Positions 27,017 to 35,696 of a DNA stretch of 64,000 nucleotides are shown piece after piece (positions within the stretch are counted from its first letter, which is position 1; every line of letters begins with the position of its first letter). Origin of the DNA: Bradyrhizobium sp. CCGUVB1N3 (lineage in GTDB: Bacteria > Pseudomonadota > Alphaproteobacteria > Rhizobiales > Xanthobacteraceae); the NCBI RefSeq assembly GCF_024199925.1, contig NZ_JANADR010000001.1, positions 4,278,001 to 4,342,000 on the forward strand. Reading direction: 5' to 3'. The notes beneath the pieces are model-generated. The model searched no databases, was not told the origin of the DNA, and saw nothing but the letters and a program-made list of their open reading frames with translations. Made by a program: the position numbers and the translations under genes.

Positions 27017-27643
27017 ATGCCGCTGGCACGCGAAGCAGTCGAGCTGCTGATTCAGGCGGCGAGAGCCTGGTATTTCGAAGGCGACCGACACGGGTTACGC
27101 GATCGGGAATGGATGGCCCTGCGCTTCCTCGGGCGCGCCAACAGGTTCTCGCGGACGCCGTCCGCGCTGGCGGGCTTCATCGGCGCAACCAGGGCCACGG
27201 CTTCGCAGATCGTGAAGACGCTCGAGACCAAGTCGTACATCATCCGCAAGCCTTCGCACGAGGACAAGCGCTCGGTGGTGCTCTGCGTCACCGCCCAGGG
27301 CGAAAAGTGCCTTGCGCAGCACGACCCGATCAATCCCGTGCTGAACGCCGTGACCGCGCTGGACTCGGAGGACCGCATCCGGCTGCGTGATTCCCTGAGG
27401 GAGATCCTCAACAATCTCGACGCGACGCATCAGCGTCTCAACGCCAGCATCTGCCGGGACTGCATGTTTCTTGCCGAGCGCAGCGCGCCCAAGGGGCGCG
27501 CGGGCACAGAGTATACCTGCCGGCTCTATCGCGCTCCGATTTCGCCCGACGAGATCGAGCTCCTTTGCGCAAGCTTCGAGCGCGCCAACGACCGGTTGAG
27601 GGTCGACGAGACCCCGGACAGGATACGCGTCGCGAGCGTGTGA
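27017..27643 (+). CDS. MarR-family regulator with cysteine-rich C-terminal tail
   Basis: 208 residues, about 50 longer than a typical MarR. A winged helix lies at about 25-100 (ALAGFIGATRATASQIVKTLETKSYI as recognition helices; SVVLCVTAQGEKCL as wing). A helical dimerisation segment follows (about 110-142), then a tail with CRDC (C146, C149), C168 and C184. The four cysteines could bind a metal or Fe-S cluster or act in redox sensing; this is inference. The next gene cluster downstream is an ABC importer on the same strand, which it may control. Confidence 0.8.
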   Translation: MPLAREAVELLIQAARAWYFEGDRHGLRDREWMALRFLGRANRFSRTPSALAGFIGATRATASQIVKTLETKSYIIRKPSHEDKRSVVLCVTAQGEKCLAQHDPINPVLNAVTALDSEDRIRLRDSLREILNNLDATHQRLNASICRDCMFLAERSAPKGRAGTEYTCRLYRAPISPDEIELLCASFERANDRLRVDETPDRIRVASV

Positions 27644-28068
27644 GCCCTTGCGGTATCTGCGCCGGGCGGATCGACGGGTCATTGCAAGCGCAGCCCAGGC
27701 GGCTTCCGCCGCTGGTATTCTTCTTGCAGGATGCTAAGCTTCACGTCCGACCTTGGACGAGGTGTTGACGGCGCCGTGGCGGCCTGCCAGCGTAAGCGCG
27801 CGGGCGGCGGGATCGGGGGCCTGATCCAACGCAGCGTCAGCGCTCCGTTCGCAGCACTCTCGACCACGCCAGGCGGAGAAAGTATTGCGTATGGCCTGCG
27901 GCAATGAAGCCTCGATGACGGCGTGCGACGTTCGCCGCTACCCGTTGTCCTCGCAGATCGACTGCGTCCCGGGCGCAGCACCCGGACACCGCCGGGCCAC
28001 ATCTTACTCTGGCGAACCCGGTTGATAATGGTCCCGGCTCGGTGCTCATCAGCGGACGGGAGGACAGC
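27644..28068. other. 425-base gap upstream of ABC importer, no gene seen
   Basis: No reading frame here looks coding. It presumably holds the promoter of the importer operon. An obvious terminator or operator was not found. Confidence 0.4.
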
Positions 28069-29178
28069 ATGGAAGGCGCCATGACCGCGAGCACGCCGGC
28101 CCTGGTGCGCTTTTCCGGCATCCAGAAGACCTACGACGGCGAGCACCTCGTGGTGAAGAACCTCGACCTCGACATCAGGAAGGGCGAGTTCATCACCCTG
28201 CTTGGCCCGTCCGGCTCAGGCAAGACGACCACGCTGATGATGCTGGCAGGCTTCGAGGTCCCGACCCAGGGCGAGATCTACCTCGCCGACCGGCCGATCA
28301 AGGACATGCCGCCGCACAAGCGCGACATCGGAATGGTGTTCCAGAACTACGCGTTGTTTCCGCACCTCACGATCGAGGAGAATGTCGCCTTCCCGCTGTC
28401 CGTTCGCAAGGTCAACAAGGCGGAGGCGCAGGAGCGCGTGCGTGCGGCGCTGCGCATGATCAAGATGGAAGCCCTGGCACAGAGGCGGCCGGGACAATTA
28501 TCCGGCGGCCAGCAGCAGCGCGTCGCACTGGCCCGCGCGCTGGTCTTCAACCCCCAGATCGTGCTGATGGACGAGCCGCTCGGCGCCCTGGACAAGCGCC
28601 TGCGGGAGCAGATGCAGCTGGAGATCAAGCAACTGCACGAGACGATGGGCATCACCGTCGTCTACGTCACGCACGACCAGAGCGAAGCGCTCACCATGTC
28701 GGACCGCATCGCCGTGTTCAACGACGGCATCGTGCAACAGATCGACAGGCCCGACGCACTCTACGAGCAGCCCGTGAACAGCTTCGTCGCCCACTTCGTC
28801 GGCGAGAACAACGTGCTGGCCGGCACCGTCGAGACGATCGAGCAGGGATATTGCCGCGTCGCGCTGGCCTCGGGCGGCTCCGTCATGGCCCGGGCGGTCA
28901 ACGTGGCGGGCAGTGGCACCGCCACCTCGCTGTCGGTGCGGCCGGAGCGGATCTCCATTATGATGGACGGGGCGACGAGCGAGGGACCGAACCGTCTGCC
29001 GGCCACGGTGCAGAGCACCATCTATCTCGGCGACCACACGCTGGCCGTGCTCGAGGTCGCCGGCAACGAGGAGTTCATGGTCAAGCTTCAGCCGGGCGAA
29101 CATGACGGCTTGAGGCAGGGTGAAAGCGTGTCCATCACGTTCCGCCCCGAAGACTGCCTGGCCCTCGATCCCGTGTAA
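28069..29178 (+). CDS. ABC transporter ATP-binding protein, spermidine/putrescine (PotA) type
   Basis: 369 residues from the ATG at 28069, with GGGAGGA four bases upstream; a second ATG at 28081 with GGAAGG is nearly as good. It shows Walker A GPSGSGKTT (about 42-50), the signature LSGGQQQRVALARAL, Walker B VLMDEPLGALD, and a C-terminal TOBE-like domain (NRLPATVQSTIYLGDHTLAVLEV region). It powers import by the two permeases encoded downstream. Substrate is inferred as a polyamine, opine or similar cation from the whole operon type. Confidence 0.92.
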   Translation: MEGAMTASTPALVRFSGIQKTYDGEHLVVKNLDLDIRKGEFITLLGPSGSGKTTTLMMLAGFEVPTQGEIYLADRPIKDMPPHKRDIGMVFQNYALFPHLTIEENVAFPLSVRKVNKAEAQERVRAALRMIKMEALAQRRPGQLSGGQQQRVALARALVFNPQIVLMDEPLGALDKRLREQMQLEIKQLHETMGITVVYVTHDQSEALTMSDRIAVFNDGIVQQIDRPDALYEQPVNSFVAHFVGENNVLAGTVETIEQGYCRVALASGGSVMARAVNVAGSGTATSLSVRPERISIMMDGATSEGPNRLPATVQSTIYLGDHTLAVLEVAGNEEFMVKLQPGEHDGLRQGESVSITFRPEDCLALDPV

Positions 29179-29235
29179 TCGCGCGGGACAGAACATTTTC
29201 AGGACGCAACTCACAACAAGAAGGGAACGAAGACG

Positions 29236-30285
29236 ATGCTGAAGCTCAAGATGGCACTGGGATTCGCCGCGACGCTGACCGCCGGCGTCGCTCTGGCAAC
29301 AGTCGCGCAGGCCCGCGACCTCACCGTCGTCTCGTGGGGCGGGGCGTATCAGGATGCCCAGAAGAAGGTTTACTTCGAGCCGTTCAAGAAGGCGGCCGGC
29401 GTCCCCATGAACGACGAGTCCTGGGATGGCGGCATCGGCGTGCTGCGCGCCAAGGTGCAGGGCGGCGCCGCGACCTGGGACGTCGTCCAGGTCGAGAGCG
29501 AGGAACTCGCGGTCGGCTGCGACGAGGGCCTGTTCGAGAAGATCGACTACACCAAGATCGGCGGCGAGGCCGCCTATCTGCCGCCGTCGGTCAATCCCTG
29601 CGGCATCGGCGCCATCGTGTACGATTTCGTTCTCGGCTACGACAAGGACAAGCTGAAGGACGCGCCGAAGGGCTGGGCCGACTTCTTCGACACCAAGAAA
29701 TTTCCGGGCAAGCGCAGCCTGCGCCAGGGTCCGAAGACCACGCTGGAGATCGCCCTCATCGCCGACGGCGTTCCGCCGGCGGACGTCTACAAGGTGCTGG
29801 CGACCGACGAGGGCGTCGATCGCGCCTTCAAGAAACTCGACACCATCAAGGGCGACCTCGTGTGGTGGAAGGCCGGCGCCCAGCCGCCGCAATTGCTCGC
29901 TTCCGGCGAAGTGGCGATGACGTCGGTCTATAACGGCCGCATCGACACCGCGAACAAGAACGAGAAGAAGAACTTCGGCATGGTGTGGGACGGCGCGCTC
30001 TACACGCTCGACAGCTGGGTCATCCTGAAGGGGAGCCCGAACAAGGATGCCGCCTACAAGTTCCTCGACTTCGCCGGCAAGGCCGAGAACCAGTCCAAGC
30101 TCTCGGAGAACATCGCCTACGGCACCTCGAACAAGGGCGCCGCAGCCCTGATCCAGCCGGCGGTTCTGAAGGATCTGCCGACGGCGCCGGACAACATGAA
30201 GAATGCGGTGGAGATCAACGTTGCCTTCTGGCTCGAGAACATCGACCGCCTGACCGAGCGCTTCAACAAGTGGGCAGCCAAATAG
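29236..30285 (+). CDS. Periplasmic substrate-binding protein, PotD type
   Basis: 349 residues with a signal peptide (MLKLKMALGFAATLTAGVALATVAQA). Mature protein begins RDLTVVSWGGAYQDAQKKVY, typical of PotD/opine-type family 1 binding proteins. Further family features are WDVVQVES, NPCGIGAIVYDFVLGYDKDK and SWVILKGSPNKDAAYKFLDF. It captures ligand for the permease pair. The GIGAIVYDFV block resembles binding proteins for polyamine-like compounds, but the exact ligand cannot be read. Confidence 0.9.
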   Translation: MLKLKMALGFAATLTAGVALATVAQARDLTVVSWGGAYQDAQKKVYFEPFKKAAGVPMNDESWDGGIGVLRAKVQGGAATWDVVQVESEELAVGCDEGLFEKIDYTKIGGEAAYLPPSVNPCGIGAIVYDFVLGYDKDKLKDAPKGWADFFDTKKFPGKRSLRQGPKTTLEIALIADGVPPADVYKVLATDEGVDRAFKKLDTIKGDLVWWKAGAQPPQLLASGEVAMTSVYNGRIDTANKNEKKNFGMVWDGALYTLDSWVILKGSPNKDAAYKFLDFAGKAENQSKLSENIAYGTSNKGAAALIQPAVLKDLPTAPDNMKNAVEINVAFWLENIDRLTERFNKWAAK

Positions 30286-30307
30286 CGCGCCCGCAAGGCC
30301 TGACGCG

Positions 30308-31570
30308 ATGACGGAAGCGTTCCTGACCAGCGCCGATGCGCCGACCGACGTGCCGCTCAAGCGCCGCCTCAAGCGGGCGGAGCGGGCACGCCAGGTCAAG
30401 GCATTGGCGCTGGTCCTGCCGCTTCTCGCATTCCTGCTCTTCACCTTCTTGGGGCCCATCGCCGGCATGCTCTGGCACGCCGTCGACGATTGGGAGGTGC
30501 GCAAGGTGCTGCCGCTCACCGTGGCGGCGCTGGCATCGTGGGACGGCAAGGACCTGCCGGACGAGAAGGCCTATGCGGCGCTGGCCGACGACGTCCTGGC
30601 GGCGCGCGCTGCCGGGACGCTCGCCATCGCCGCCAAGCGGCTGAACTACGCGGTCAACGGTTTCCGCACCATCCTCACCGGCACGGCGCGCAACCTGAAG
30701 GCCCCGCCTGAGCCCGGCACGGCGAAGGAGACGCTCGGCAAGATCAATCCGGCCTGGCGCGACCGCGCCACCTGGGCCGCGATCAAGGGCGCGAGCGGCC
30801 CGGTGACTGGCTTCTATTTGCTGGCGGCGCTCGACCTGACGCGAAACGTGGACGGCGCGATCGTCGCCGCCCCGCCCGATCAGGCCATCTACCGCGACAT
30901 CTTCGTCCGCACCTTCACCATCGGCCTCAGTGTCACGGTGCTGTGCCTGATCCTGGGCTTCCCGGTCGCCTATCTGCTGGCGACACTGCCGGCCGGACGG
31001 TCGAATCTGCTGATGATCTTCGTGCTGCTGCCGTTCTGGACCTCGCTCCTGGTGCGCACCTGCGCGTGGATCGTGCTGTTGCAGACCAATGGCGTGGTGA
31101 ACGACAGCTTGCGCTTTCTCGGGATCATCGATGCGCCGATGCGCCTGATCTACAACCGCTTTGGCGTCTATGTGGCGATGACCCACGTTCTGCTGCCCTT
31201 CATGATCCTGCCGCTCTACAGCAGCATGAAGGCGATCTCGCCGGCCTATATGCGGGCCGCCGCCTCGCTCGGCGCGCCGCCGCTCACCGCCTTTCTGCGC
31301 ATCTACCTGCCTCAGACCCTGCCCGGCATCGCGGCGGGAAGCCTGCTCGTCTTTATCCTGGCTCTCGGCTACTACATCACGCCGGCCCTCGTCGGCGGCG
31401 GCGCCGACCAGATGATGAGCTACTTCATCGCCCTCTACACCACCGAAACCGCCAACTGGGGCCTCGCATCCGCGCTGGGCGCGCTGCTGCTGGCCGCAAC
31501 GCTGCTGCTCGCCGTCGTCTATGGAAAGCTGGTGCAGGGACAGCAGGTCACGGGAGGAATGAAGAATTGA
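30308..31570 (+). CDS. ABC transporter permease, PotB type, with extended periplasmic loop
   Basis: 420 residues. The first membrane helix is at about 35-57 (ALALVLPLLAFLLFTFLGPIAGML). A long non-membrane segment of about 140 residues (about 60-200) follows before the core of five to six helices; it is larger than the short loop in E. coli PotB. The EAA cytoplasmic loop reads YMRAAASLGAPPLTAFLRIYLPQTLPGI (split in view here). It pairs with the following permease, whose start overlaps its stop. Confidence 0.9.
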   Translation: MTEAFLTSADAPTDVPLKRRLKRAERARQVKALALVLPLLAFLLFTFLGPIAGMLWHAVDDWEVRKVLPLTVAALASWDGKDLPDEKAYAALADDVLAARAAGTLAIAAKRLNYAVNGFRTILTGTARNLKAPPEPGTAKETLGKINPAWRDRATWAAIKGASGPVTGFYLLAALDLTRNVDGAIVAAPPDQAIYRDIFVRTFTIGLSVTVLCLILGFPVAYLLATLPAGRSNLLMIFVLLPFWTSLLVRTCAWIVLLQTNGVVNDSLRFLGIIDAPMRLIYNRFGVYVAMTHVLLPFMILPLYSSMKAISPAYMRAAASLGAPPLTAFLRIYLPQTLPGIAAGSLLVFILALGYYITPALVGGGADQMMSYFIALYTTETANWGLASALGALLLAATLLLAVVYGKLVQGQQVTGGMKN

Positions 31571-32397
31571 GCGGCGATGCATCCCTCCGCACGACCAGCC
31601 AGCGCATCGCGTGGAGGGCGACGATCGTCCTCTCCACGCTGGTCTTCATCTTCCTGATGGCGCCGATCCTCGCGATCATGCCGCTGTCCTTCAGCTCCGG
31701 CTCCTACCTCACCTACCCGCTGCCCGGCTTCTCGCTGCGCTGGTACGACGAGTTCATCCATTCGGCGCGCTGGATGGCGTCGGTGAAGAACAGCATGATC
31801 ATCGGCGTTGCCTCGACGGTGCTGTCGGTCGTGCTTGGCACCCTCGCAGCGCTGGGGCTGGCGCAGTGGAAGAGCCGCTTCAAGCCGCTGGTGCTGGCGA
31901 TCGTGCTGTCGCCGGTCGTGGTGCCCGGCGTCATCACCGCGGTCGGGCTCTACTTCTTCTTCGCGCCGATCGGGCTGACCGGCAGCTATCTCGGCCTGAT
32001 CCTCGCCCACACCGCGCTGGCGACGCCCTTCGTAGTGATCACGGTCGGCGCGACGCTGCAAAGCTTCGACATGAACCTGGCGCGCGCCGCAGCGTCGCTC
32101 GGCGCCCCGTCGCTCTACGCCTTCCGCCGCGTGATCCTGCCGCTGATCCTGCCGGGTTTGGCATCGGGTGCGCTGTTCGCCTTTGCCACCAGCTTCGACG
32201 AGGTGGTGATCGTGCTGTTCATGGCCGGCCCCGAGCAGCGCACGCTGCCCCGCGAGATGTTCAGCGGCATCCGCGAGAACATCAGCCCGACCATCACGGC
32301 CGCGGCGGTGATCCTGACCACCGTCTCCGTCATCCTGCTCGCCACCATGGAGGGCCTGCGCCGGCGCAACGAGCGGCTGAAGGGCAACAGCGCCTGA
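31567..32397 (+). CDS. ABC transporter permease, PotC type
   Basis: 276 residues from the TTG at 31567 that overlaps the preceding stop (TTGA), with GGGAGGA about eight bases upstream. Six membrane helices; the EAA loop is ARAAASLGAPSLYAFRRVILP. It completes the importer. The upstream in-frame extension would run through the previous gene and is not credible. Confidence 0.9.
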   Translation: MSGDASLRTTSQRIAWRATIVLSTLVFIFLMAPILAIMPLSFSSGSYLTYPLPGFSLRWYDEFIHSARWMASVKNSMIIGVASTVLSVVLGTLAALGLAQWKSRFKPLVLAIVLSPVVVPGVITAVGLYFFFAPIGLTGSYLGLILAHTALATPFVVITVGATLQSFDMNLARAAASLGAPSLYAFRRVILPLILPGLASGALFAFATSFDEVVIVLFMAGPEQRTLPREMFSGIRENISPTITAAAVILTTVSVILLATMEGLRRRNERLKGNSA

Positions 32398-32606
32398 GGG
32401 GCGCTAGCCGCGTTGCTAAAACCAAAACATCGAAAACAACCCCATGCAAAGTAGCCGGTGGCGGCCGGCGTGATGATTTACGATTTTACGAAATCATTTG
32501 ACATGTCGGGCAAATCAGGGGTATGTTGCCATCATCGGGCGGTGGCATGATCGTGCCGCAACTGGCCACGTCGAGCGACAGTAGCGGCCGATCGTAGCCC
32601 GGACCT

Positions 32607-33806
32607 TCACCCGTGATACGCGAACAGCTCGACGGGCTCGTTGAAGCCGCGGACCGGATGCTCGCCGACGCGCTCGAGTTCGACTTCGTTCTTCACAAGG
32701 TCGGCGAAAGCGCGGGATAGCAGCACGGTTCGCCCAAACTGTTTTGTGAGCGTTTCGAGACGCGAGGCCATGTTGACGGCCGGGCCGATCACGGTGAAAT
32801 CCAGCCGGGTGCGCGAGCCGATATTGCCGTACATGACGTCGCCGACATGGGCGCCGATCCCGTAATGCAGCGGCGCGCGGCCGGTAACGCTGTTGTTTTC
32901 GTTCAGCACCGCCATGGCCCGACGGGCCTCGCTCACGGCCCGCAACAGGTTTGCGCAGGCCGACGGCTGGCTGAGCGGAAAGATCGCGAGCAGGCCATCG
33001 CCGATGAATTTCAGGATCTCCCCGCCATGCCGCACAATCGGCTCGGACATCGCGTCAAAATAATCGTTGAGGAGATCGATGACATCGTCGCGCGGCCAGT
33101 TGTCGGAGATGCGGGTGAAATCGCGCAGGTCGCAGATCAGGATCGCGGCGCGCACCGTCGTGCCGCTGCCGCGCCTGGTGGCACCCGCGAGGATGAGCTC
33201 GCCGGCGTGCGAGCCGACATAGGTCTCGAGCAGAGTGCGCGCCAGCCGGTTCTTGACCCGGATCTCGCTGACCAGCGCGAGGACCGGCAACACTCTCCTC
33301 AGGGCTGCGATATGCGCATCGTCGAAACCACCGGGACGGTCGGTTGCGAAGGTGACGAGATGCTGCTTGCCGAGCGTATGGTAGAGCGGCCACGCCACAT
33401 AGTCGGTCAGGCCCTTCGCGCGCATCTCGTCATAGACGGCGTGCTTGCGCCGCTCTGACGGGTCCCGATCGAGATGCTCGCGCACCTCTGTTGCACCGTC
33501 AAGAATTTCGTTGGCGGGACTGCCGATGAATTCGGACCGCCCGCGCACATCGTAATCGACCCGTGAAATCTCTGCCTCGCGCATCCCGTCGGCCCACATC
33601 ATCCGCGCGCCGAGCCATTGCGGATGGTTGATCACGACATGCAGCGTCGCCCGCGCGACCGGAATGCCCGCCTGCTGGAGCCGGATGCACATCTCGGCAA
33701 AGATGTTGTCGATGAAGCGCTGATCGCGGGTCTCGTTGGTCAGCCAGTGCAGGACGTCGCTGCCCGGAAGCGCGGCGGCAGGATCGATGTTTTGCGGCGC
33801 ATTCAT
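32607..33806 (-). CDS. Class III adenylate/guanylate cyclase
   Basis: 399 residues. The N-terminal about 200 residues are a helical/GAF-like sensory part (WPLYHTLGKQHLVTFATDRPGGF). The catalytic domain (about 218-395) shows metal-binding aspartates in ICDLRDFT and IGDGLLA, the EILKF lysine, and LDFTVIGPAVNMASRLE with the base-selecting Asp and the transition-state Asn/Arg. These residues favour adenylate cyclase. It makes cAMP in the cytoplasm. It stands alone, with a 181-base gap to the AraC gene that contains a repeat element. Confidence 0.9.
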   Translation of the reverse strand: MNAPQNIDPAAALPGSDVLHWLTNETRDQRFIDNIFAEMCIRLQQAGIPVARATLHVVINHPQWLGARMMWADGMREAEISRVDYDVRGRSEFIGSPANEILDGATEVREHLDRDPSERRKHAVYDEMRAKGLTDYVAWPLYHTLGKQHLVTFATDRPGGFDDAHIAALRRVLPVLALVSEIRVKNRLARTLLETYVGSHAGELILAGATRRGSGTTVRAAILICDLRDFTRISDNWPRDDVIDLLNDYFDAMSEPIVRHGGEILKFIGDGLLAIFPLSQPSACANLLRAVSEARRAMAVLNENNSVTGRAPLHYGIGAHVGDVMYGNIGSRTRLDFTVIGPAVNMASRLETLTKQFGRTVLLSRAFADLVKNEVELERVGEHPVRGFNEPVELFAYHG

Positions 33807-33902
33807 GGGGTGCTCCTGGGCCGGGGACGTGGATCGGTGCAGGATATGTCGTGTCTCGGATCGGCGGCGTCAACTGGTTGTGCGCATCGCAAGAGGTGGC
33901 AG

Positions 33903-34018
33903 CCCGGATGGAGCCAAGGGGGGCTGCGCAAGGCGCTGCCCGATGGCTTGCTCCGCGAAACGCAGGCACACACGCGACCCGACACAGTTATCCCGGATTG
34001 CGCTTGGCTCCATCCGGA
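33903..34018. repeat. REP-like element with 15-bp inverted arms
   Basis: CCGGATGGAGCCAAG (33904-33918) is the exact inverse of 34003-34017, with 84 bases between. The CCGGATGGAG core resembles short palindromic repeats common in Bradyrhizobium intergenic DNA (from memory). The right arm lies inside the last codons of the AraC gene. Confidence 0.6.
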
Positions 34019-34995
34019 TTTTGGGTTTCGGCAGCCTTCGCCAATCCAAGGTCGGCAAGGATCGCTGGTTCCTGTGCCGCCTTTCGCCATTGCGCCGGGG
34101 TGATGCCCATGTGGCTTTTGAAGGCGCGCTGGAATGCAGCCTCGGATTGATATCCTACCATTTCCGCAACGGCTCCGGTCGAAATCGAGGATCTCCTCAA
34201 TTCGTTCGCCGCGCGCGACATGCGGATATCCGTCAGGAGATCGCTTGGCGACCACCCCAGTTTCTCCTGGAATTGACGGGCGAGCGTGGCACGCGACATG
34301 TTGCACAGGCGCGCAAGCTCGGGCAGCGACCAGCCGCGCGCGGGCTCGTTGAACAGAGCGGCCACGGCCGGAGCCAGGCGAGCATGACCAGCCAGCGCGA
34401 GGATACCTCGCGGTGCATCTTCGGTCTCGCTCGCAAGCCGCAGCACGAGCGCAAACATCGCCGTTGAAAGCGCGTTGAGCATTGCACGGCCACCCAGGTG
34501 ATCGTCCGCCGACTCGCTACGCATCAGAGCAACGAGACCGGCGAGCTGCGCGCCAGTATCCCTTTGCACCGTTCGAGCGCCGGCGTGCACGACCAGGCGT
34601 GGCGGGAGATAGCTGCGCAAAAGCCGGTCGTGTGGGGGCGTGATCGCGAAATGCCCGCAGAGCAGGTCGAGCCGCTCGCCTCTGCCTGCGTTTTCACTGA
34701 TCACCAGATTGAGCTCTCGGCGATTTCGTGCCGGCTTCGGCCGCGCGGTGCTCCCGTCGTGCATCACGTGGCGCGGATTGCCGGGAAGCAGCAGGATGTC
34801 GCCCGTTTCCAGGCGAAGCGGCCGCCCGCCCGCTGGATCTTCGAGCAGCGCCGAACCGCCGACAACGGCGTGATAGGGGATTTCGTTCGCCTCGCCCGGC
34901 CCCTGATCGATGCGCCAGGGCGCACCGTAGGCGCAGCGCAGGTCCAGGCGACCGCGCACCGGCATCATCTCGAATAGCCGGCTAAGCCAATCCAC
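33988..34995 (-). CDS. AraC-family regulator with cupin sensor domain
   Basis: 335 residues. The N-terminal cupin (about 10-160) shows LETGDILLLPGNPRHVMHDG. The C-terminal double helix-turn-helix is at about 220-310 (ELARLCNMSRATLARQFQEKLGWSPSDLLTDIRMSRA and VAEMVGYQSEAAFQRAFKSHMGITPAQWRK). The last about 15 residues (ETQNPDGAKRNPG) are encoded by the arm of a repeat element and are probably dispensable. It is divergent from the AhpD-like/DUF417 pair, its likely target. Confidence 0.92.
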   Translation of the reverse strand: MDWLSRLFEMMPVRGRLDLRCAYGAPWRIDQGPGEANEIPYHAVVGGSALLEDPAGGRPLRLETGDILLLPGNPRHVMHDGSTARPKPARNRRELNLVISENAGRGERLDLLCGHFAITPPHDRLLRSYLPPRLVVHAGARTVQRDTGAQLAGLVALMRSESADDHLGGRAMLNALSTAMFALVLRLASETEDAPRGILALAGHARLAPAVAALFNEPARGWSLPELARLCNMSRATLARQFQEKLGWSPSDLLTDIRMSRAANELRRSSISTGAVAEMVGYQSEAAFQRAFKSHMGITPAQWRKAAQEPAILADLGLAKAAETQNPDGAKRNPG

Positions 34996-35118
34996 GACGC
35001 CCCTCAGGAATGAGACGATTGAGCATATATACGAGTTATTACGACATTCAACGTCTCAAACCGCGATCATATCGTCACTCCGTAATCGTTCACCAACCCC
35101 AACGAAGGAGTGCCACCC
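34996..35118. promoter_or_regulatory. Divergent control region with TGAGACG inverted repeat
   Basis: The gap between the AraC gene and the AhpD-like gene contains TGAGACG (35011-35017) and its inverse CGTCTCA (35052-35058), around an AT-rich core (CATATATACGAGTTATTACG) that could hold promoters for both directions. AraC proteins usually bind direct or inverted half-sites in such gaps. Confidence 0.45.
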
Positions 35119-35655
35119 ATGTCTCGTCTTTCCGTCCCCAACCTCGAAACCGTCGTCGGCCCGTCCGGTCAGGTCTATGCCCAGATCAAGAAGGCCATCG
35201 GCAGCGTGCCAAACACGTTTGCGGCCATTGCCGCCCACGGTCCCGCTGCGCTCAAGTCGGTCCTCGCCGCCGACGCCGTGCTCGCTGCGGGCAGCCTGAC
35301 GAAGCGCGATCAGGAAGTGATCAAGCTCGTCATCAGCGGCGCCGGCGGCTGCGACTACTGCGTCGCCGCCCACAACTATCTCGCCAAGCTCGCCGGCGTG
35401 AAGCCGGACGAGCTCAGGCGGATCCGCGAGGGCCAGCCCACCGGCGATGCCAAGCGTGACGCACTGGTCGGCTTCGTGCGCAAGCTCGCTCGGTCCAGCG
35501 GCACCGTCAGTGACGAGGATTTCGCCGCGATCAAGGCCGCCGGCTACAGCGACGCCCAACTGGTCGAGATCAGCCTCGCTTTTGCGACCACTGTCTTCAC
35601 CAACGTGTTCAACCGCATCAACGACACCGAGATCGACTTCCCCGCAGTGGCATGA
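35119..35655 (+). CDS. AhpD-like / carboxymuconolactone decarboxylase family protein
   Basis: 178 residues from the ATG at 35119 with AAGGAG eight bases upstream. The CMD domain has the redox motif GGCDYCVAAH (C78, C81, H85) seen in AhpD-like alkylhydroperoxidases, and E66 upstream in the position of the proton-relay glutamate. It probably acts as a cytoplasmic thiol-dependent peroxidase; no partner AhpC is nearby. The DUF417 gene follows after 41 bases. Confidence 0.88.
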   Translation: MSRLSVPNLETVVGPSGQVYAQIKKAIGSVPNTFAAIAAHGPAALKSVLAADAVLAAGSLTKRDQEVIKLVISGAGGCDYCVAAHNYLAKLAGVKPDELRRIREGQPTGDAKRDALVGFVRKLARSSGTVSDEDFAAIKAAGYSDAQLVEISLAFATTVFTNVFNRINDTEIDFPAVA

Positions 35656-35696
35656 AGCGACCATGCAGTCAGATCTTCAATAAAGGAATCACGACC

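Noticed and set aside
28498..30549. 683-codon open frame on the minus strand
   Set aside because: It is a shadow of the ABC importer genes on the plus strand, which show full family motifs. High GC content keeps opposite frames open.
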